A stretch of DNA of 64,000 nt from JAGOPY01 sp964619555 (lineage in GTDB: Bacteria; Bacteroidota; Bacteroidia; Bacteroidales; JAGOPY01): the NCBI GenBank assembly GCA_964619555.1, contig CAZUDV010000011.1, positions 70,862 to 134,861 on the forward strand, read 5' to 3'. The notes under the pieces were generated by a model that saw nothing but the letters and a program-made list of their open reading frames with translations, searched no databases and was not told the origin of the DNA. Below are positions 17,192 to 25,535 of the stretch, in pieces. The position numbers were made by a program, and so were the translations under genes. The stretch's first letter is position 1. The number at the start of each line of letters is the position of its first letter.

Positions 17192-18493
17192 CTATGTTTG
17201 TTTGGTTAGTTCCTGGAAATCTGAGCCGGATGGATTCTGGAACAGCTTAAGGTCGAAAAAACCTATACCGGCCAGGACATGGTCAAAGATATCAGACACA
17301 ATTCCTTCATATGCCTCCCAGCTTTGTTCTTTGCTGAATGCATATATCTCCAGGGGGAGACCGGTTTCAGTTGGTTGTAATTGGCGTACCATCAACGACA
17401 TATCCTGGTGCAGGTTGGGGTTGTTTTTCAGATAGCCCGTCAGGTAAGCCCTGAAAACGCCGATATTGGTCTGCCTTTTGCCATTGATCAGGACTTCGGG
17501 GTTCACACTCCTCGATTCGTTGTATGCCCGGATATCTTCTTCGGTTTGGCGCACATAATCGGCCACATGTTCATATTGTGAGAAACGGTCCAGCATTTCT
17601 TTGGTGCAGAACCGGATACTGTTCAGATCGATCAGGATGTGCCGGCGGATCCTCCTGGCCCCAGACTCCTGCATTCCTCTCCAGTTCTTATAGGAATCGC
17701 TGACCAGGTAATAGGTTGGGATGGTGGTGATGGTCTTGTCCCAGTTCTGGACTTTTACGGTGGTGATGGTAATATCGACCACCTCCCCGTCGGCGTTGTA
17801 CTTGGGCATCTCGATCCAGTCGCCGATACGGAGCATGTCATTGGTGGCCAGCTGGATACCACCCGCAAATCCCAGAATGGGATCTTTGAATACCAGGAGC
17901 AGTACGGCTGAAAATGCCCCCAGCCCGGCAATCCAGCCGAAACCCTTTCCTCTCAGGAAAAGGACTGTGATCAGGACTATAATGTAAAGGATGATCAGAA
18001 CAATCCTGGCAACCTGGATAAATCCTTTGATTGGCCTGGTTTTCGAGATCTCGTAGCTGCTGTATATATCATGGGCGGCATTGAGCACCGAGTTGAGGAC
18101 GATGACCAGCACCGTGACCAAGTAAATCCGGATCAGCAGCTGGACAATACCCAGGGTAACCGGGTAATCCGGTATCACGTAGGGGGCGGAAGAGTATATG
18201 ATCAGTGCCGGAACGATGTAGGCCAGCCTTTTGAATACCTTTCGCTGCACGAATGCGTCGTCCCAGTTACTTGACGATTTGGAAGCGATCCGGTGTATCC
18301 AGCGGACGGCAATGAATTTCACAATATAGAACACGATCAGCGCAAATGCCAGCACCAGCAGGAAACCGGAATAATCGGCAATGATCTTGGAGGTGTGATC
18401 GGTTAGGCCGATCTGTGTGAGCCAGTCTTTGAGATAAATGGTGACCGATTCGAATATGTCTTTGTTCAGATCGATCTTTTCTTTGATAGGCAT
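17192..18493 (-). CDS. Mechanosensitive channel, MscS superfamily (YbdG-like)
   Basis: At 433 residues it is close to E. coli YbdG/MscM. It has about five N-terminal membrane segments, then the conserved pore helix and beta domain: GAFSAVLLLVFKDPILGFAG, LRIGDWIEMPKYNADGEVVD, ITTVKVQNWDKTITTIPTYY, and NWRGMQESGARRIRRHILID, the last typical of the YbdG branch. Such channels open under membrane tension and protect cells from osmotic downshock. It lies between two uncharacterised genes with gaps of 1 and 4 bases, so the three are probably cotranscribed. Confidence 0.9.
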   Translation of the reverse strand: MPIKEKIDLNKDIFESVTIYLKDWLTQIGLTDHTSKIIADYSGFLLVLAFALIVFYIVKFIAVRWIHRIASKSSSNWDDAFVQRKVFKRLAYIVPALIIYSSAPYVIPDYPVTLGIVQLLIRIYLVTVLVIVLNSVLNAAHDIYSSYEISKTRPIKGFIQVARIVLIILYIIVLITVLFLRGKGFGWIAGLGAFSAVLLLVFKDPILGFAGGIQLATNDMLRIGDWIEMPKYNADGEVVDITITTVKVQNWDKTITTIPTYYLVSDSYKNWRGMQESGARRIRRHILIDLNSIRFCTKEMLDRFSQYEHVADYVRQTEEDIRAYNESRSVNPEVLINGKRQTNIGVFRAYLTGYLKNNPNLHQDMSLMVRQLQPTETGLPLEIYAFSKEQSWEAYEGIVSDIFDHVLAGIGFFDLKLFQNPSGSDFQELTKQT

Positions 18494-18497
18494 CAGA

Positions 18498-19205
18498 CTA
18501 TTGTTTGAGAATTTTTTCTATGGCCTGGATATATCTGGAACGGATATGTTCCAGTTTTTCGGGGGTGTAATTATCAGCATAGATACGGATCAGATCGACC
18601 AGGCCGGATTTACGGTAAATGGTCCCAAGCGCTGCGTCGAAATTGGGATCATCCATATTTTGTTTCAGTTCAATGGTGATTTTCTCAAACTGATTGAACC
18701 TCAACTGGCTGGGAATTGAAAAATAAAACATTTTGGGTATTTCCGCATCCAGGAAAATAGAGTCCGAAATGACTTCCACCAGGAAGTATTTCTTAACTTT
18801 GATAATGCCGGAATAGGGTTCAATCTTACGGTTGCTCATGAATTCGATGCCTTCATCTTCATAAGCTTTCAAAATTCCCGGTACATCTTCATAAAGACCA
18901 ACATCTTTTAGCCTGAGACATGGGTTGAGCATATTGTAGAGCGTCACCATTCCAGGTGTGCCGTCAAAATCCAGTTGTTTTTCCGATTTTATCTTCTGGG
19001 TTACACGGATGATTTTCTCCTCCGTATATTTCGAACGGGTTATGGCATACAGGGCATGGGGAGTGTCTTTGTCAGGCACGGTGGTTCCATGGTATCCCGG
19101 GAAAGGATCAAACGCTTCAAGTACCAATTGCTTGTAACCAACAGGACCTAACATCTCTTTTTTTTCGATCGACCCTAAAGTCTCCAGCAAAATTCTCTGA
19201 CTCAT
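18498..19205 (-). CDS. Conserved hypothetical cytosolic protein upstream of MscS gene
   Basis: This 235-residue soluble protein has no signal peptide or membrane segment and is not one I recognise. It is mixed alpha/beta with segments such as YKQLVLEAFDPFPGYHGTTV, KYFLVEVISDSIFLDAEIPK and a charged C-terminal helix (PEKLEHIRSRYIQAIEKILK). It is the first gene of the leftward operon with the MscS channel (4-base gap). Start at 19205 is preceded by an AT-rich promoter-like stretch. No function is proposed. Confidence 0.65.
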   Translation of the reverse strand: MSQRILLETLGSIEKKEMLGPVGYKQLVLEAFDPFPGYHGTTVPDKDTPHALYAITRSKYTEEKIIRVTQKIKSEKQLDFDGTPGMVTLYNMLNPCLRLKDVGLYEDVPGILKAYEDEGIEFMSNRKIEPYSGIIKVKKYFLVEVISDSIFLDAEIPKMFYFSIPSQLRFNQFEKITIELKQNMDDPNFDAALGTIYRKSGLVDLIRIYADNYTPEKLEHIRSRYIQAIEKILKQ

Positions 19206-19285
19206 TTTATGAAGTTTTAAATATTATCATTTGGGCAATAATAAAGCTTTTTTCATTGTGAAGAAAGTAACAATAAAGATTTGAT

Positions 19286-20161
19286 TCAAGCGATGATTTT
19301 TAGGAATGAAGGTTGAATGCGGATAAAGATCTCCCTCCCCATCTTGACTGCTTCTCCGTCGATATTGACCCTTTTTCCCCGTTTCCTGAGAATGAATATT
19401 TCCTTTGTCCGGAAGGTCTCAAAATAGGGAGACTGGTCTATCTTACCGGTGAACAGCTGGCTGATTACCCGGGGCAGTTCCCTCAGCGGGAATTTCCTGG
19501 TTACGACGATCTCGAGCAAACCGTCGTCCGTCCGGGCATGAGGTGCAATGATGGTATTATAGCCGAACTGATTCGAGTTGGCAACTGACAGCAGCAGGGC
19601 CTTGCGGGTGATCTTCCGGTCATCGAAGGTCAGAATGAATTCCCTTTCCCGGTACCGGAAGAATTCCCGGATCACGATCATGGCATAGCTGAAAAATCCA
19701 CGGATCTTTTGCTTGTTGTATCGGTTTGCAACCCTCGCATCAAAACCCAGGCCCGCGATGCTGATAAACGGATACCCGTTAATGCTGGCGATATCAATAT
19801 TCCTGACATTCATGGCATTAAGGATCCTGATGGCTTTTTCGGGTTCAAGCGGTATACCCAGGTGTCGCGCGAGGCCATTGCCGGAACCGATCGGAATAAT
19901 CCCTAAAATCAGCGGATTGGTTCCCATTCCCTGGACAATTTCGTTGATCGTTCCATCGCCCCCTACCGCCACCACCATATCGAATCTTTCCCGGACAGCA
20001 GCCGATGCCAGGCGCATGGCGTCTTTCGGACTGGCCGTCTCGCGGATCACATATTCGAATTTATCCAGGTCCAGGTTTTCCCGGATCAGGTTTTCCAGGC
20101 GCCCGATCTTCCTGGGACCGCTGAATGGATTGTATATAAAGCAAATCGACCGCTTTTTCAT
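19286..20161 (-). CDS. Diacylglycerol/lipid kinase (YegS/DagK family)
   Basis: The 291-residue kinase starts at MKKRSICFIYNPFSG. The family phosphorylates diacylglycerol or related lipids at the membrane with ATP. Signatures are IYNPFSGPRK, the nucleotide motif VAVGGDGTINEIVQG, IIPIGSGNGLARHLGIP, and NIDIASINGYPFISIAGLGF. The C-terminal lobe has FELTFDDRK-like and TDDGLLEIVV beta strands. An ATG 21 bases upstream overlaps the -7 box at 20168-20175 and so is unlikely to be used. It is a single gene, divergent from recQ. Confidence 0.9.
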   Translation of the reverse strand: MKKRSICFIYNPFSGPRKIGRLENLIRENLDLDKFEYVIRETASPKDAMRLASAAVRERFDMVVAVGGDGTINEIVQGMGTNPLILGIIPIGSGNGLARHLGIPLEPEKAIRILNAMNVRNIDIASINGYPFISIAGLGFDARVANRYNKQKIRGFFSYAMIVIREFFRYREREFILTFDDRKITRKALLLSVANSNQFGYNTIIAPHARTDDGLLEIVVTRKFPLRELPRVISQLFTGKIDQSPYFETFRTKEIFILRKRGKRVNIDGEAVKMGREIFIRIQPSFLKIIA

Positions 20162-20167
20162 GTTTTG

Positions 20168-20199
20168 CAAAAGTAAGGACATTAACTGTGAAACCCAAA
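20168..20199 (-). promoter_or_regulatory. Promoter of the lipid kinase gene
   Basis: On the minus strand TACTTTTG (20168-20175) is preceded by TTTG (20196-20199) with a 20-base spacer. The expected start of transcription falls only a few bases from the ATG at 20161, so the mRNA would be nearly leaderless. Confidence 0.6.
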
Positions 20200-20253
20200 A
20201 GGCAAAGTCCCGGAAAGGGATTTTATATGTAAATTCGTCCGGCTTCTTTCATC

Positions 20254-22179
20254 GTGCAAAATATCCGGGAAATACTGATCCGTTACTGGGGCTTTTCCAG
20301 TTTTCGTCCTTTGCAGGAGGATATTATCCATTCCGTTTTGAATGGGCAGGATACGCTTGCCCTTTTACCGACCGGCGGTGGTAAATCGATTTGTTTCCAG
20401 GTCCCGGCGCTGGCCATGGAAGGCATTTGCATCGTCGTAACCCCGCTGATCGCATTGATGAAAGACCAGGTTGAAAACCTGAAGCAGAAAGGGATTAAGG
20501 CTGTTGCCGTCTACTCCGGGATGCACCGCCATGAGATAGGGCTGGCGTACGATAATTGCATGTTCGGGGATGTGAAATTCCTCTATCTTTCACCGGAACG
20601 TCTTCAGACCGAACAATTCCGGCTGGTACTCAGAAAAATGAAAGTTTGTCTGCTGGCGATAGATGAAGCCCATTGCATTTCTCAGTGGGGCTATGATTTC
20701 CGGCCCCCGTACCTGGAAATTGCCGGCATCCGTGAATTTCTTCCGGGTGTGCCTGTCCTGGCCCTTACAGCGACAGCAACTACAGGTGTCATAAAAGACA
20801 TCCAGGCAAGACTTGGGTTTAAGAAAGAGAATGTATTCCGGAAGAGTTTCGAACGCAGGAACCTGGCTTACCTGGTATTGAGGGAAGAAGATAAGAACGG
20901 CCGGCTGCTCCGGATCCTGAAGAAAGTTCAGGGGCCTGGGATTATCTATGCCCGAAACCGGAAAAAGACCGTTGAGACGGCATTGTTTCTGAATAAGCAT
21001 GCCATTAAGGCCGATTTTTACCATGCCGGGCTGGATATCAGGTCCCGGGACCGGAAACAGGAAGCCTGGATCCGGGAAGAAAGCCGGATCATGGTTGCTA
21101 CCAATGCATTTGGCATGGGAATTGACAAGCCTAACGTAAGGCTGGTCGTACATCTTGACCTTCCCGACAGCCTGGAAGCATATTTCCAGGAAGCCGGCAG
21201 GGGAGGTCGCGATGAAAAAAGGGCCTACGCAGTAATCCTGGTCCAACCTTCCGATATGATCCGCCTGAAGGAAAATATCGAGAAAGAATACCCGCCGCCG
21301 GAAAAGATAAAAGAGGTTTACCAGGCGCTTGGAAATTACCTTCAGTTGCCTGTCGGGAGCGGAAAAGATGAGCCATTCGATTTCGATCTCAATGCTTTCA
21401 GCCGGAACTATGGATTCAATCCGGTCATTTCTTTCAATTCCCTCAGGCTGCTGGAAAGAGAAGGATATCTGACGCTGAATGAAGGCCTGGAGAATCCTTC
21501 CCGGATCCATTTTGAAGCCGACAGGGAAGAAATTTACCGGTTCCAGGTCCAGAACAAATCAATGGATGCTTTTATCAAACTGATCCTGCGTTCCTATTCC
21601 GGGGTGTTCACGGAGTTTGTGAATATCAGCGAAGCTGAACTGGCCCGGCGGGCCGGGTTAAAAGAGGAAGAAGTGGTGAAAAACCTTATCTATCTGCAGA
21701 AAGGAGGGATACTAAGCTATGCCCGGGCCTCCGCCAAACCGCAGATCATATTCACTACCGAAAGGCTGGACCTGAAGCACCTGCAGCTGACCGCCGAGCA
21801 TTATCACGAACGAAAAAAGCAGGCGTTGATAAGGATTGAGGCAATGAAGGAGTATGTGGATACGGAGGAGTTCTGCCGCAGCCAGTTGTTGCTCCGGTAC
21901 TTCGGGGAGGAACATTCAGCGCGTTGCGGGCATTGTGATGTTTGCCTTGAAAGAAATAAGATGCACCTGAATGAGCTGGAGTTTGAGACTATCGGGAATA
22001 ACATCAGGGCACTGCTGGAAAGCGCTCCCAGGACCTTGCCGGAGATAGTATTTGAAGCCGGGCCATACGGGGAGGACCATATATTACAGGTCATCAGGTG
22101 GCTGCAGGACAAAGGTGCCATTGCCGTGGATGAACAGCAGCGGTATTCATGGAGGAAGCAGTTTAAACTCAAGCTGTGA
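20254..22179 (+). CDS. recQ: RecQ-family ATP-dependent DNA helicase
   Basis: The 641-residue helicase uses a GTG start at MQNIREILIRYWGFSSFRPL; no in-frame ATG lies nearby. Motif 0 (FRPLQEDII), Walker A (LPTGGGKS, residues 39-45), DEAH box (137-140 in AIDEAHCISQWGYDFR), motif V/VI (VATNAFGMGIDKPNVR, EAGRGGRDEKRA), the zinc-binding RQC part (CRSQLLLRYFGEE, CGHCDVC) and a winged-helix-like tail are all present. A clear HRDC domain is not seen. RecQ unwinds 3'-5' in recombination and fork repair. The alkylation-repair gene follows 23 bases downstream on the same strand, making a plausible repair operon. Confidence 0.93.
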   Translation: MQNIREILIRYWGFSSFRPLQEDIIHSVLNGQDTLALLPTGGGKSICFQVPALAMEGICIVVTPLIALMKDQVENLKQKGIKAVAVYSGMHRHEIGLAYDNCMFGDVKFLYLSPERLQTEQFRLVLRKMKVCLLAIDEAHCISQWGYDFRPPYLEIAGIREFLPGVPVLALTATATTGVIKDIQARLGFKKENVFRKSFERRNLAYLVLREEDKNGRLLRILKKVQGPGIIYARNRKKTVETALFLNKHAIKADFYHAGLDIRSRDRKQEAWIREESRIMVATNAFGMGIDKPNVRLVVHLDLPDSLEAYFQEAGRGGRDEKRAYAVILVQPSDMIRLKENIEKEYPPPEKIKEVYQALGNYLQLPVGSGKDEPFDFDLNAFSRNYGFNPVISFNSLRLLEREGYLTLNEGLENPSRIHFEADREEIYRFQVQNKSMDAFIKLILRSYSGVFTEFVNISEAELARRAGLKEEEVVKNLIYLQKGGILSYARASAKPQIIFTTERLDLKHLQLTAEHYHERKKQALIRIEAMKEYVDTEEFCRSQLLLRYFGEEHSARCGHCDVCLERNKMHLNELEFETIGNNIRALLESAPRTLPEIVFEAGPYGEDHILQVIRWLQDKGAIAVDEQQRYSWRKQFKLKL

Positions 22180-22202
22180 TTTGTCTATAATCCGGAGTTG
22201 AT

Positions 22203-22787
22203 ATGTTAAAGCTTGGTGAAGATTTTTATACGAGGCCGGATGTGGTCAGGATAGCCCGGGAATTGCTGGGGAAATACCTGATGACCCATTTGGAAGGTGG
22301 AATTACAGGTGGAATGATAGTGGAGACGGAAGCGTATGAAGGCGTGACGGACCGTGCCTCCCATGCCTGGAACAACCGGCGGACCGCCAGGACCGAAGTC
22401 ATGTACGGCAGGGGAGGGCTGGCATATGTTTATTTATGTTATGGCATTCATTCATTATTCAATATCGTGACCAATACAGAAGGGGTGCCTCATGCCATCC
22501 TGGTCAGGGGAATATTTCCGACTGACGGGATCGAAATAATGAAGAAAAGGGTTGGCAGAGGGGAGCTTAAACCGGAGGCGGGCACAGGCCCGGGCAGGGT
22601 ATCGAGCCTTTTGGGGATTCACTATTCCCACTCCGGTCTCAGTCTTTTGGAAAACAGGATATGGATCGAAGACAGGGGCTATCTGACCGGGGAAAAGGAT
22701 GTAATGACCAGTGCCAGGGTAGGGATTGATTATGCGGGGCCGGATGCCTTGCTCCCATACCGGTTCAGATTGAATACTGCCAGATAA
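22203..22787 (+). CDS. 3-methyladenine DNA glycosylase (AAG/Mpg type)
   Basis: The 194-residue protein belongs to the AAG/MPG fold that removes alkylated purines by base excision. Hallmarks are ARELLGKYLMTH, GMIVETEAYEGVTDRASHAW (catalytic Glu in VETEAY), NRRTARTEVMYGRGGLAYVY, CYGIHSLFNIVTN (base-intercalating Tyr/His region) and ILVRGIFP. Length matches bacterial homologues. It lies just downstream of recQ on the same strand and is followed by a bidirectional hairpin. Confidence 0.93.
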   Translation: MLKLGEDFYTRPDVVRIARELLGKYLMTHLEGGITGGMIVETEAYEGVTDRASHAWNNRRTARTEVMYGRGGLAYVYLCYGIHSLFNIVTNTEGVPHAILVRGIFPTDGIEIMKKRVGRGELKPEAGTGPGRVSSLLGIHYSHSGLSLLENRIWIEDRGYLTGEKDVMTSARVGIDYAGPDALLPYRFRLNTAR

Positions 22788-22790
22788 ACA

Positions 22791-22822
22791 AAAGCCGGCC
22801 TTGCAATAGCAGGACCGGCTTT
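22791..22822. terminator. Bidirectional terminator between glycosylase and HU genes
   Basis: Arms AAAGCCGG (22791-22798) and CCGGCTTT (22815-22822) pair around a 16-base loop, with A/T runs outside. It sits between two convergent genes. Confidence 0.65.
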
Positions 22823-22844
22823 CAAGCGGCTATAAAAAGGTCGC

Positions 22845-23117
22845 TTATTTCACGGTGTTGGACAGATCCGCACCTGGTTTGAATTTCACCACCTTTTTGG
22901 CAGCGATTTTGATTTCTTTTCCGGATTGCGGATTCCTGCCTTTTCTGGCAGCTCTCTTGGCAACTGAAAATGATCCAAATCCAACCAGGGCAACCCTGTC
23001 ATTCTTTTTAAGGGCTTTCATGGTGCTGCTAACAAATGCCTCAAGGGCTTTTTTGGCGTCGGCTTTTGTCATGCCGGTTTCTTTTGCCATTGCATCGATT
23101 AATTCTGCTTTGTTCAT
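22845..23117 (-). CDS. hup: HU-family DNA-binding protein
   Basis: This 90-residue histone-like protein is full length. It starts MNKAELIDAMAKETGMTKAD, has the dimer core (VALVGFGSFSVAKRAARKGR) and the DNA-binding arm RNPQSGKEI with the tip Asn-Pro, and ends VKFKPGADLSNTVK. HU dimers bend DNA and shape the nucleoid. It has its own promoter (23158-23187) and a shared terminator. Confidence 0.96.
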   Translation of the reverse strand: MNKAELIDAMAKETGMTKADAKKALEAFVSSTMKALKKNDRVALVGFGSFSVAKRAARKGRNPQSGKEIKIAAKKVVKFKPGADLSNTVK

Positions 23118-23157
23118 GGTTGTAAGTTTTTAAAATTAAACATTACATAAAACTCTG

Positions 23158-23187
23158 CAAAATTAAGGCATTCACAAAAAAAGTCAA
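23158..23187 (-). promoter_or_regulatory. Promoter of the HU gene
   Basis: The minus strand has TAATTTTG (23158-23165) and, 19 bases upstream, TTG (23185-23187). This is the full Bacteroidota pattern, about 40 bases before the ATG. Confidence 0.65.
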
Positions 23188-23293
23188 GCAAAAAGCCCGA
23201 AAATAAAGGAAAATGTTAATAAAAGGGGGTATTTGTTAATAACTTAAGCCTGAAAAGCCTTAATTATCTAAGGTTACAGAAGATTTTTTGATT

Positions 23294-24268
23294 TTAGACC
23301 GCCTTCCAGTCAGAATTTATCCGAAAGCCCCGAAGGAATTCTTCGGCTGCCATACGTCGTTTTCCGGCAAGTTGAACCTCCTGGAGGATCAGGCTTCCAT
23401 CACCGGTTATAATGGTGATTGGCAGCATCTCGCCGGCGATGATACGGCCGGGCTGAAGCCCGGGGACCGGAAAGCCTTGTTGAGCCCTGTAGATTTTCAG
23501 GTTAAATGTTTCTCCCTCAGGGGACAATAACGTGGTGAATGCCGCCGGAACCGGGTTCAAACCCCGTATTTTGTCAAAGAGCCTGTGTGTTTTGTCCGCC
23601 CAGTCGAGTTTGCAGTCTTCTTTGAATATTTTAGGAGCTGTTTTCAGCGGCTGTGCAGGATCCACAAGAGCTTTTTGCTCGGTGAGGGTAAGCTGTCCTG
23701 ACGAAATCGCGTCAACCGTCTTCAGGACCAGCCTGGCGCCTGCCACCTTCATCCGGTCATGCAGTTCTCCTGTCGTTTCTTCGGGGCCGACCGGGATCTT
23801 TTCCTGAAAGATGACCAGTCCCGTATCGATCTCATGGGTCAGGAAAAAAGTAGTCAGGCCGGTTTCCGTTTCACCGTTCATGATGGCATGGTGGATTGGA
23901 GCGGCGCCCCTGTATTGAGGCAATAATGAAGCGTGAAGGTTAAATGTTCCCAGTGGAGGCATATTCCAGACAACCTCCGGCAGCATTCGGAAAGCAACGA
24001 CAATAAACAGGTCGGCCCTGAGATCTTTGAGCGCATCGATGAATTCACCGTTCTTCAACTTTTCCGGTTGTAATACGGGGATATGGTTTTTCAAAGCCGC
24101 AGTCTTGACCGGTGAAGGTGTCATCTTAAGGCCCCTTCCGGACGGCTGATCGGGAGTGGTGACCACGGCCGCTACATCATAGCCTCCACTTATCAGCGCC
24201 TCGAGGGAACTGAGAGCAAATTCAGGCGTACCGAGAAATACGATCCGTAGTTTTGAAGTCATATCCAT
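23294..24268 (-). CDS. fmt: Methionyl-tRNA formyltransferase
   Basis: The 324-residue enzyme formylates initiator Met-tRNA with 10-formyl-THF. Clear motifs are VFLGTPEFALSSLEALI at the N-terminus, the active-site block FNLHASLLPQYRGAAPIHHA (catalytic Asn and His), TGLTTFFLTHEIDTG (Asp), and the C-terminal OB-like domain (FKEDCKLDWADKTHRLFDKI, RGLNPVPAAFT). It is a cytosolic protein. A terminator for the upstream TPR gene lies between the two, so fmt has its own signals. Confidence 0.95.
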   Translation of the reverse strand: MDMTSKLRIVFLGTPEFALSSLEALISGGYDVAAVVTTPDQPSGRGLKMTPSPVKTAALKNHIPVLQPEKLKNGEFIDALKDLRADLFIVVAFRMLPEVVWNMPPLGTFNLHASLLPQYRGAAPIHHAIMNGETETGLTTFFLTHEIDTGLVIFQEKIPVGPEETTGELHDRMKVAGARLVLKTVDAISSGQLTLTEQKALVDPAQPLKTAPKIFKEDCKLDWADKTHRLFDKIRGLNPVPAAFTTLLSPEGETFNLKIYRAQQGFPVPGLQPGRIIAGEMLPITIITGDGSLILQEVQLAGKRRMAAEEFLRGFRINSDWKAV

Positions 24269-24295
24269 GACCGAAATTACGAAAAGGGATTCAAT

Positions 24296-24336
24296 AAAAA
24301 ACCGCAGGAATGATTTTACTAATCCTGCGGTTTTTG
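24296..24336 (-). terminator. Terminator downstream of the TPR membrane protein gene
   Basis: Complementary arms at 24296-24309 and 24323-24336 form a GC-rich core (ACCGCAGGA / TCCTGCGGT) with A/T tails, followed by T residues on the minus strand. Confidence 0.75.
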
Positions 24337-24354
24337 GACCCTGGTATATGTCAA

Positions 24355-25038
24355 CTATATTTTTCCCTTTGCATGGGCAATGTACTTGTCGATTTCCCTG
24401 CCTTCATTGCTGTTGGGGAACTCCTGTTTGATCCTTTCATAGAGTTTCAGGGCTTTGTTGTAATCGCCCATGACTTCGCAAGCCAAACCGGCTTTCATCA
24501 GGAACACAGGAGTGGTGAATTCGTTCTTGTTCATTTCGGCGGCATCCAGGTAATAATCCACGGCTTTCGATGCCTGGTCTTTTTCCAGATAAGCATCGCC
24601 CAGGGCGCCTTTTGCCATGGGCCCGACAACCTGGTCCTTCCCTTTGAATGATTTCAGGTGATCAATGGCTTCGTCAAAATTCCCCAGCCTGAGGTAACAG
24701 ACACCTGCATAATATTTAGCCAGGTTCGAGGCACTGGTCATGCTGTAATCATCTATGATACTGAGGAATCCGGGGTACATCCCGTCACCGTGCAGGGCAA
24801 GATTGAGAGAATCCATTCCGAAATACTGCTCGGCCATGAACATCTGTTCAAGGCCTTCCTGTTCCCTGGGGGCCTGGTAAAATCGCTTGAAGCCGAAAAA
24901 TATCATAACCACCACGACAATTGCACCAATTATGATCATGAGGATCTTCTGGTTCTGCTCGATAAATTTTTCGGTTTTACTCAGGGCCTCCTCAACTGCA
25001 ACTATCCTGTCTTCTGTTTTATCCTGCTTTTTAGCCAT
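24355..25038 (-). CDS. TPR-repeat inner-membrane protein
   Basis: I start it at MAKKQDKTEDRI (227 residues), because the region upstream holds the promoter. A charged coiled N-terminus is followed by one membrane helix (ILMIIIGAIVVVVMIFFGFK) and then tetratricopeptide repeats (YYAGVCYLRLGNFDEAIDHL; GALGDAYLEKDQASKAVDYY; ACEVMGDYNKALKLYERIKQ). This resembles the YfgM/Anc-type TPR anchors that assist protein folding or secretion in the periplasm; here the exact role is not known. Single gene with its own promoter and terminator. Confidence 0.8.
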   Translation of the reverse strand: MAKKQDKTEDRIVAVEEALSKTEKFIEQNQKILMIIIGAIVVVVMIFFGFKRFYQAPREQEGLEQMFMAEQYFGMDSLNLALHGDGMYPGFLSIIDDYSMTSASNLAKYYAGVCYLRLGNFDEAIDHLKSFKGKDQVVGPMAKGALGDAYLEKDQASKAVDYYLDAAEMNKNEFTTPVFLMKAGLACEVMGDYNKALKLYERIKQEFPNSNEGREIDKYIAHAKGKI

Positions 25039-25065
25039 AAAAAGTCGTCTTTTTAATTCAGGGTG

Positions 25066-25094
25066 CAAAAGTAAATCTTTTTCTTGATTATCAA
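25066..25094 (-). promoter_or_regulatory. Promoter of the TPR membrane protein gene
   Basis: The minus strand has TACTTTTG (25066-25073) with TTG at 25092-25094, spacer 18. It places transcription start just upstream of the chosen ATG at 25038. Confidence 0.65.
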
Positions 25095-25114
25095 TGAGAC
25101 TGCAAAAGAATTCC

Positions 25115-25122
25115 TATATTTG
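25115..25122 (+). promoter_or_regulatory. -7 box of the THX gene
   Basis: TATATTTG matches TAnnTTTG and lies 34 bases upstream of the THX ATG at 25157. No good -33 is seen. Confidence 0.5.
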
Positions 25123-25156
25123 TTTTGAACTTAGTAATCACCAAACATATATTCTT

Positions 25157-25489
25157 ATGGGAAAAGGAGATAAGAAGTCAAGACGGGGTAAGATCCACAT
25201 CGGATCATCCGGAGTCAGGAGACATCGGAAAAAGGCTCCGAGAAAGGCGGCCTTGCCAGTCATTACAGCCGAAGAACCAATTAAAAAGCCAAAGGCCCGG
25301 CCAGCCGGGAAACCAAAGCCTGTAGCGGCCGAAGCCCCGGAATTGCCGGAAATCAAGGCACCGGAAATTGTAGAGGCCGAAGCTCCCGAGGTTAAGGATA
25401 CCAAACGTGCTCCAAAGAAAAAAGCACCCGCTAAAACAACAGCTAAAAAGACAAAAAAAGAGGATAAACCATCTGAACCGGCTGAATGA
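25157..25489 (+). CDS. 30S ribosomal protein THX with extended basic/acidic tail
   Basis: Starting at MGKGDKKSRRGKIHIGSSGV, the first 26 residues match small-subunit protein THX, a tiny basic peptide that sits in the 30S head. Unlike the usual short protein, this one runs to 110 residues. The rest is low-complexity Pro/Ala/Lys/Glu (PKARPAGKPKPVAAEAPELP, then a lysine-rich stretch). I chose this start because the codons upstream overlap the -7 box. The THX head is seen clearly. The function of the tail (nucleic-acid contacts or a disordered spacer) is unknown. Confidence 0.8.
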   Translation: MGKGDKKSRRGKIHIGSSGVRRHRKKAPRKAALPVITAEEPIKKPKARPAGKPKPVAAEAPELPEIKAPEIVEAEAPEVKDTKRAPKKKAPAKTTAKKTKKEDKPSEPAE

Positions 25490-25535
25490 TAGATCATTTG
25501 ACGTCTTAAGGTTTTCCTTTCAACATGGCAGGGAG

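Noticed and set aside
20590..21510. Minus-strand open frame of 306 codons inside recQ
   Set aside because: Antisense shadow of an intact helicase with all motifs.
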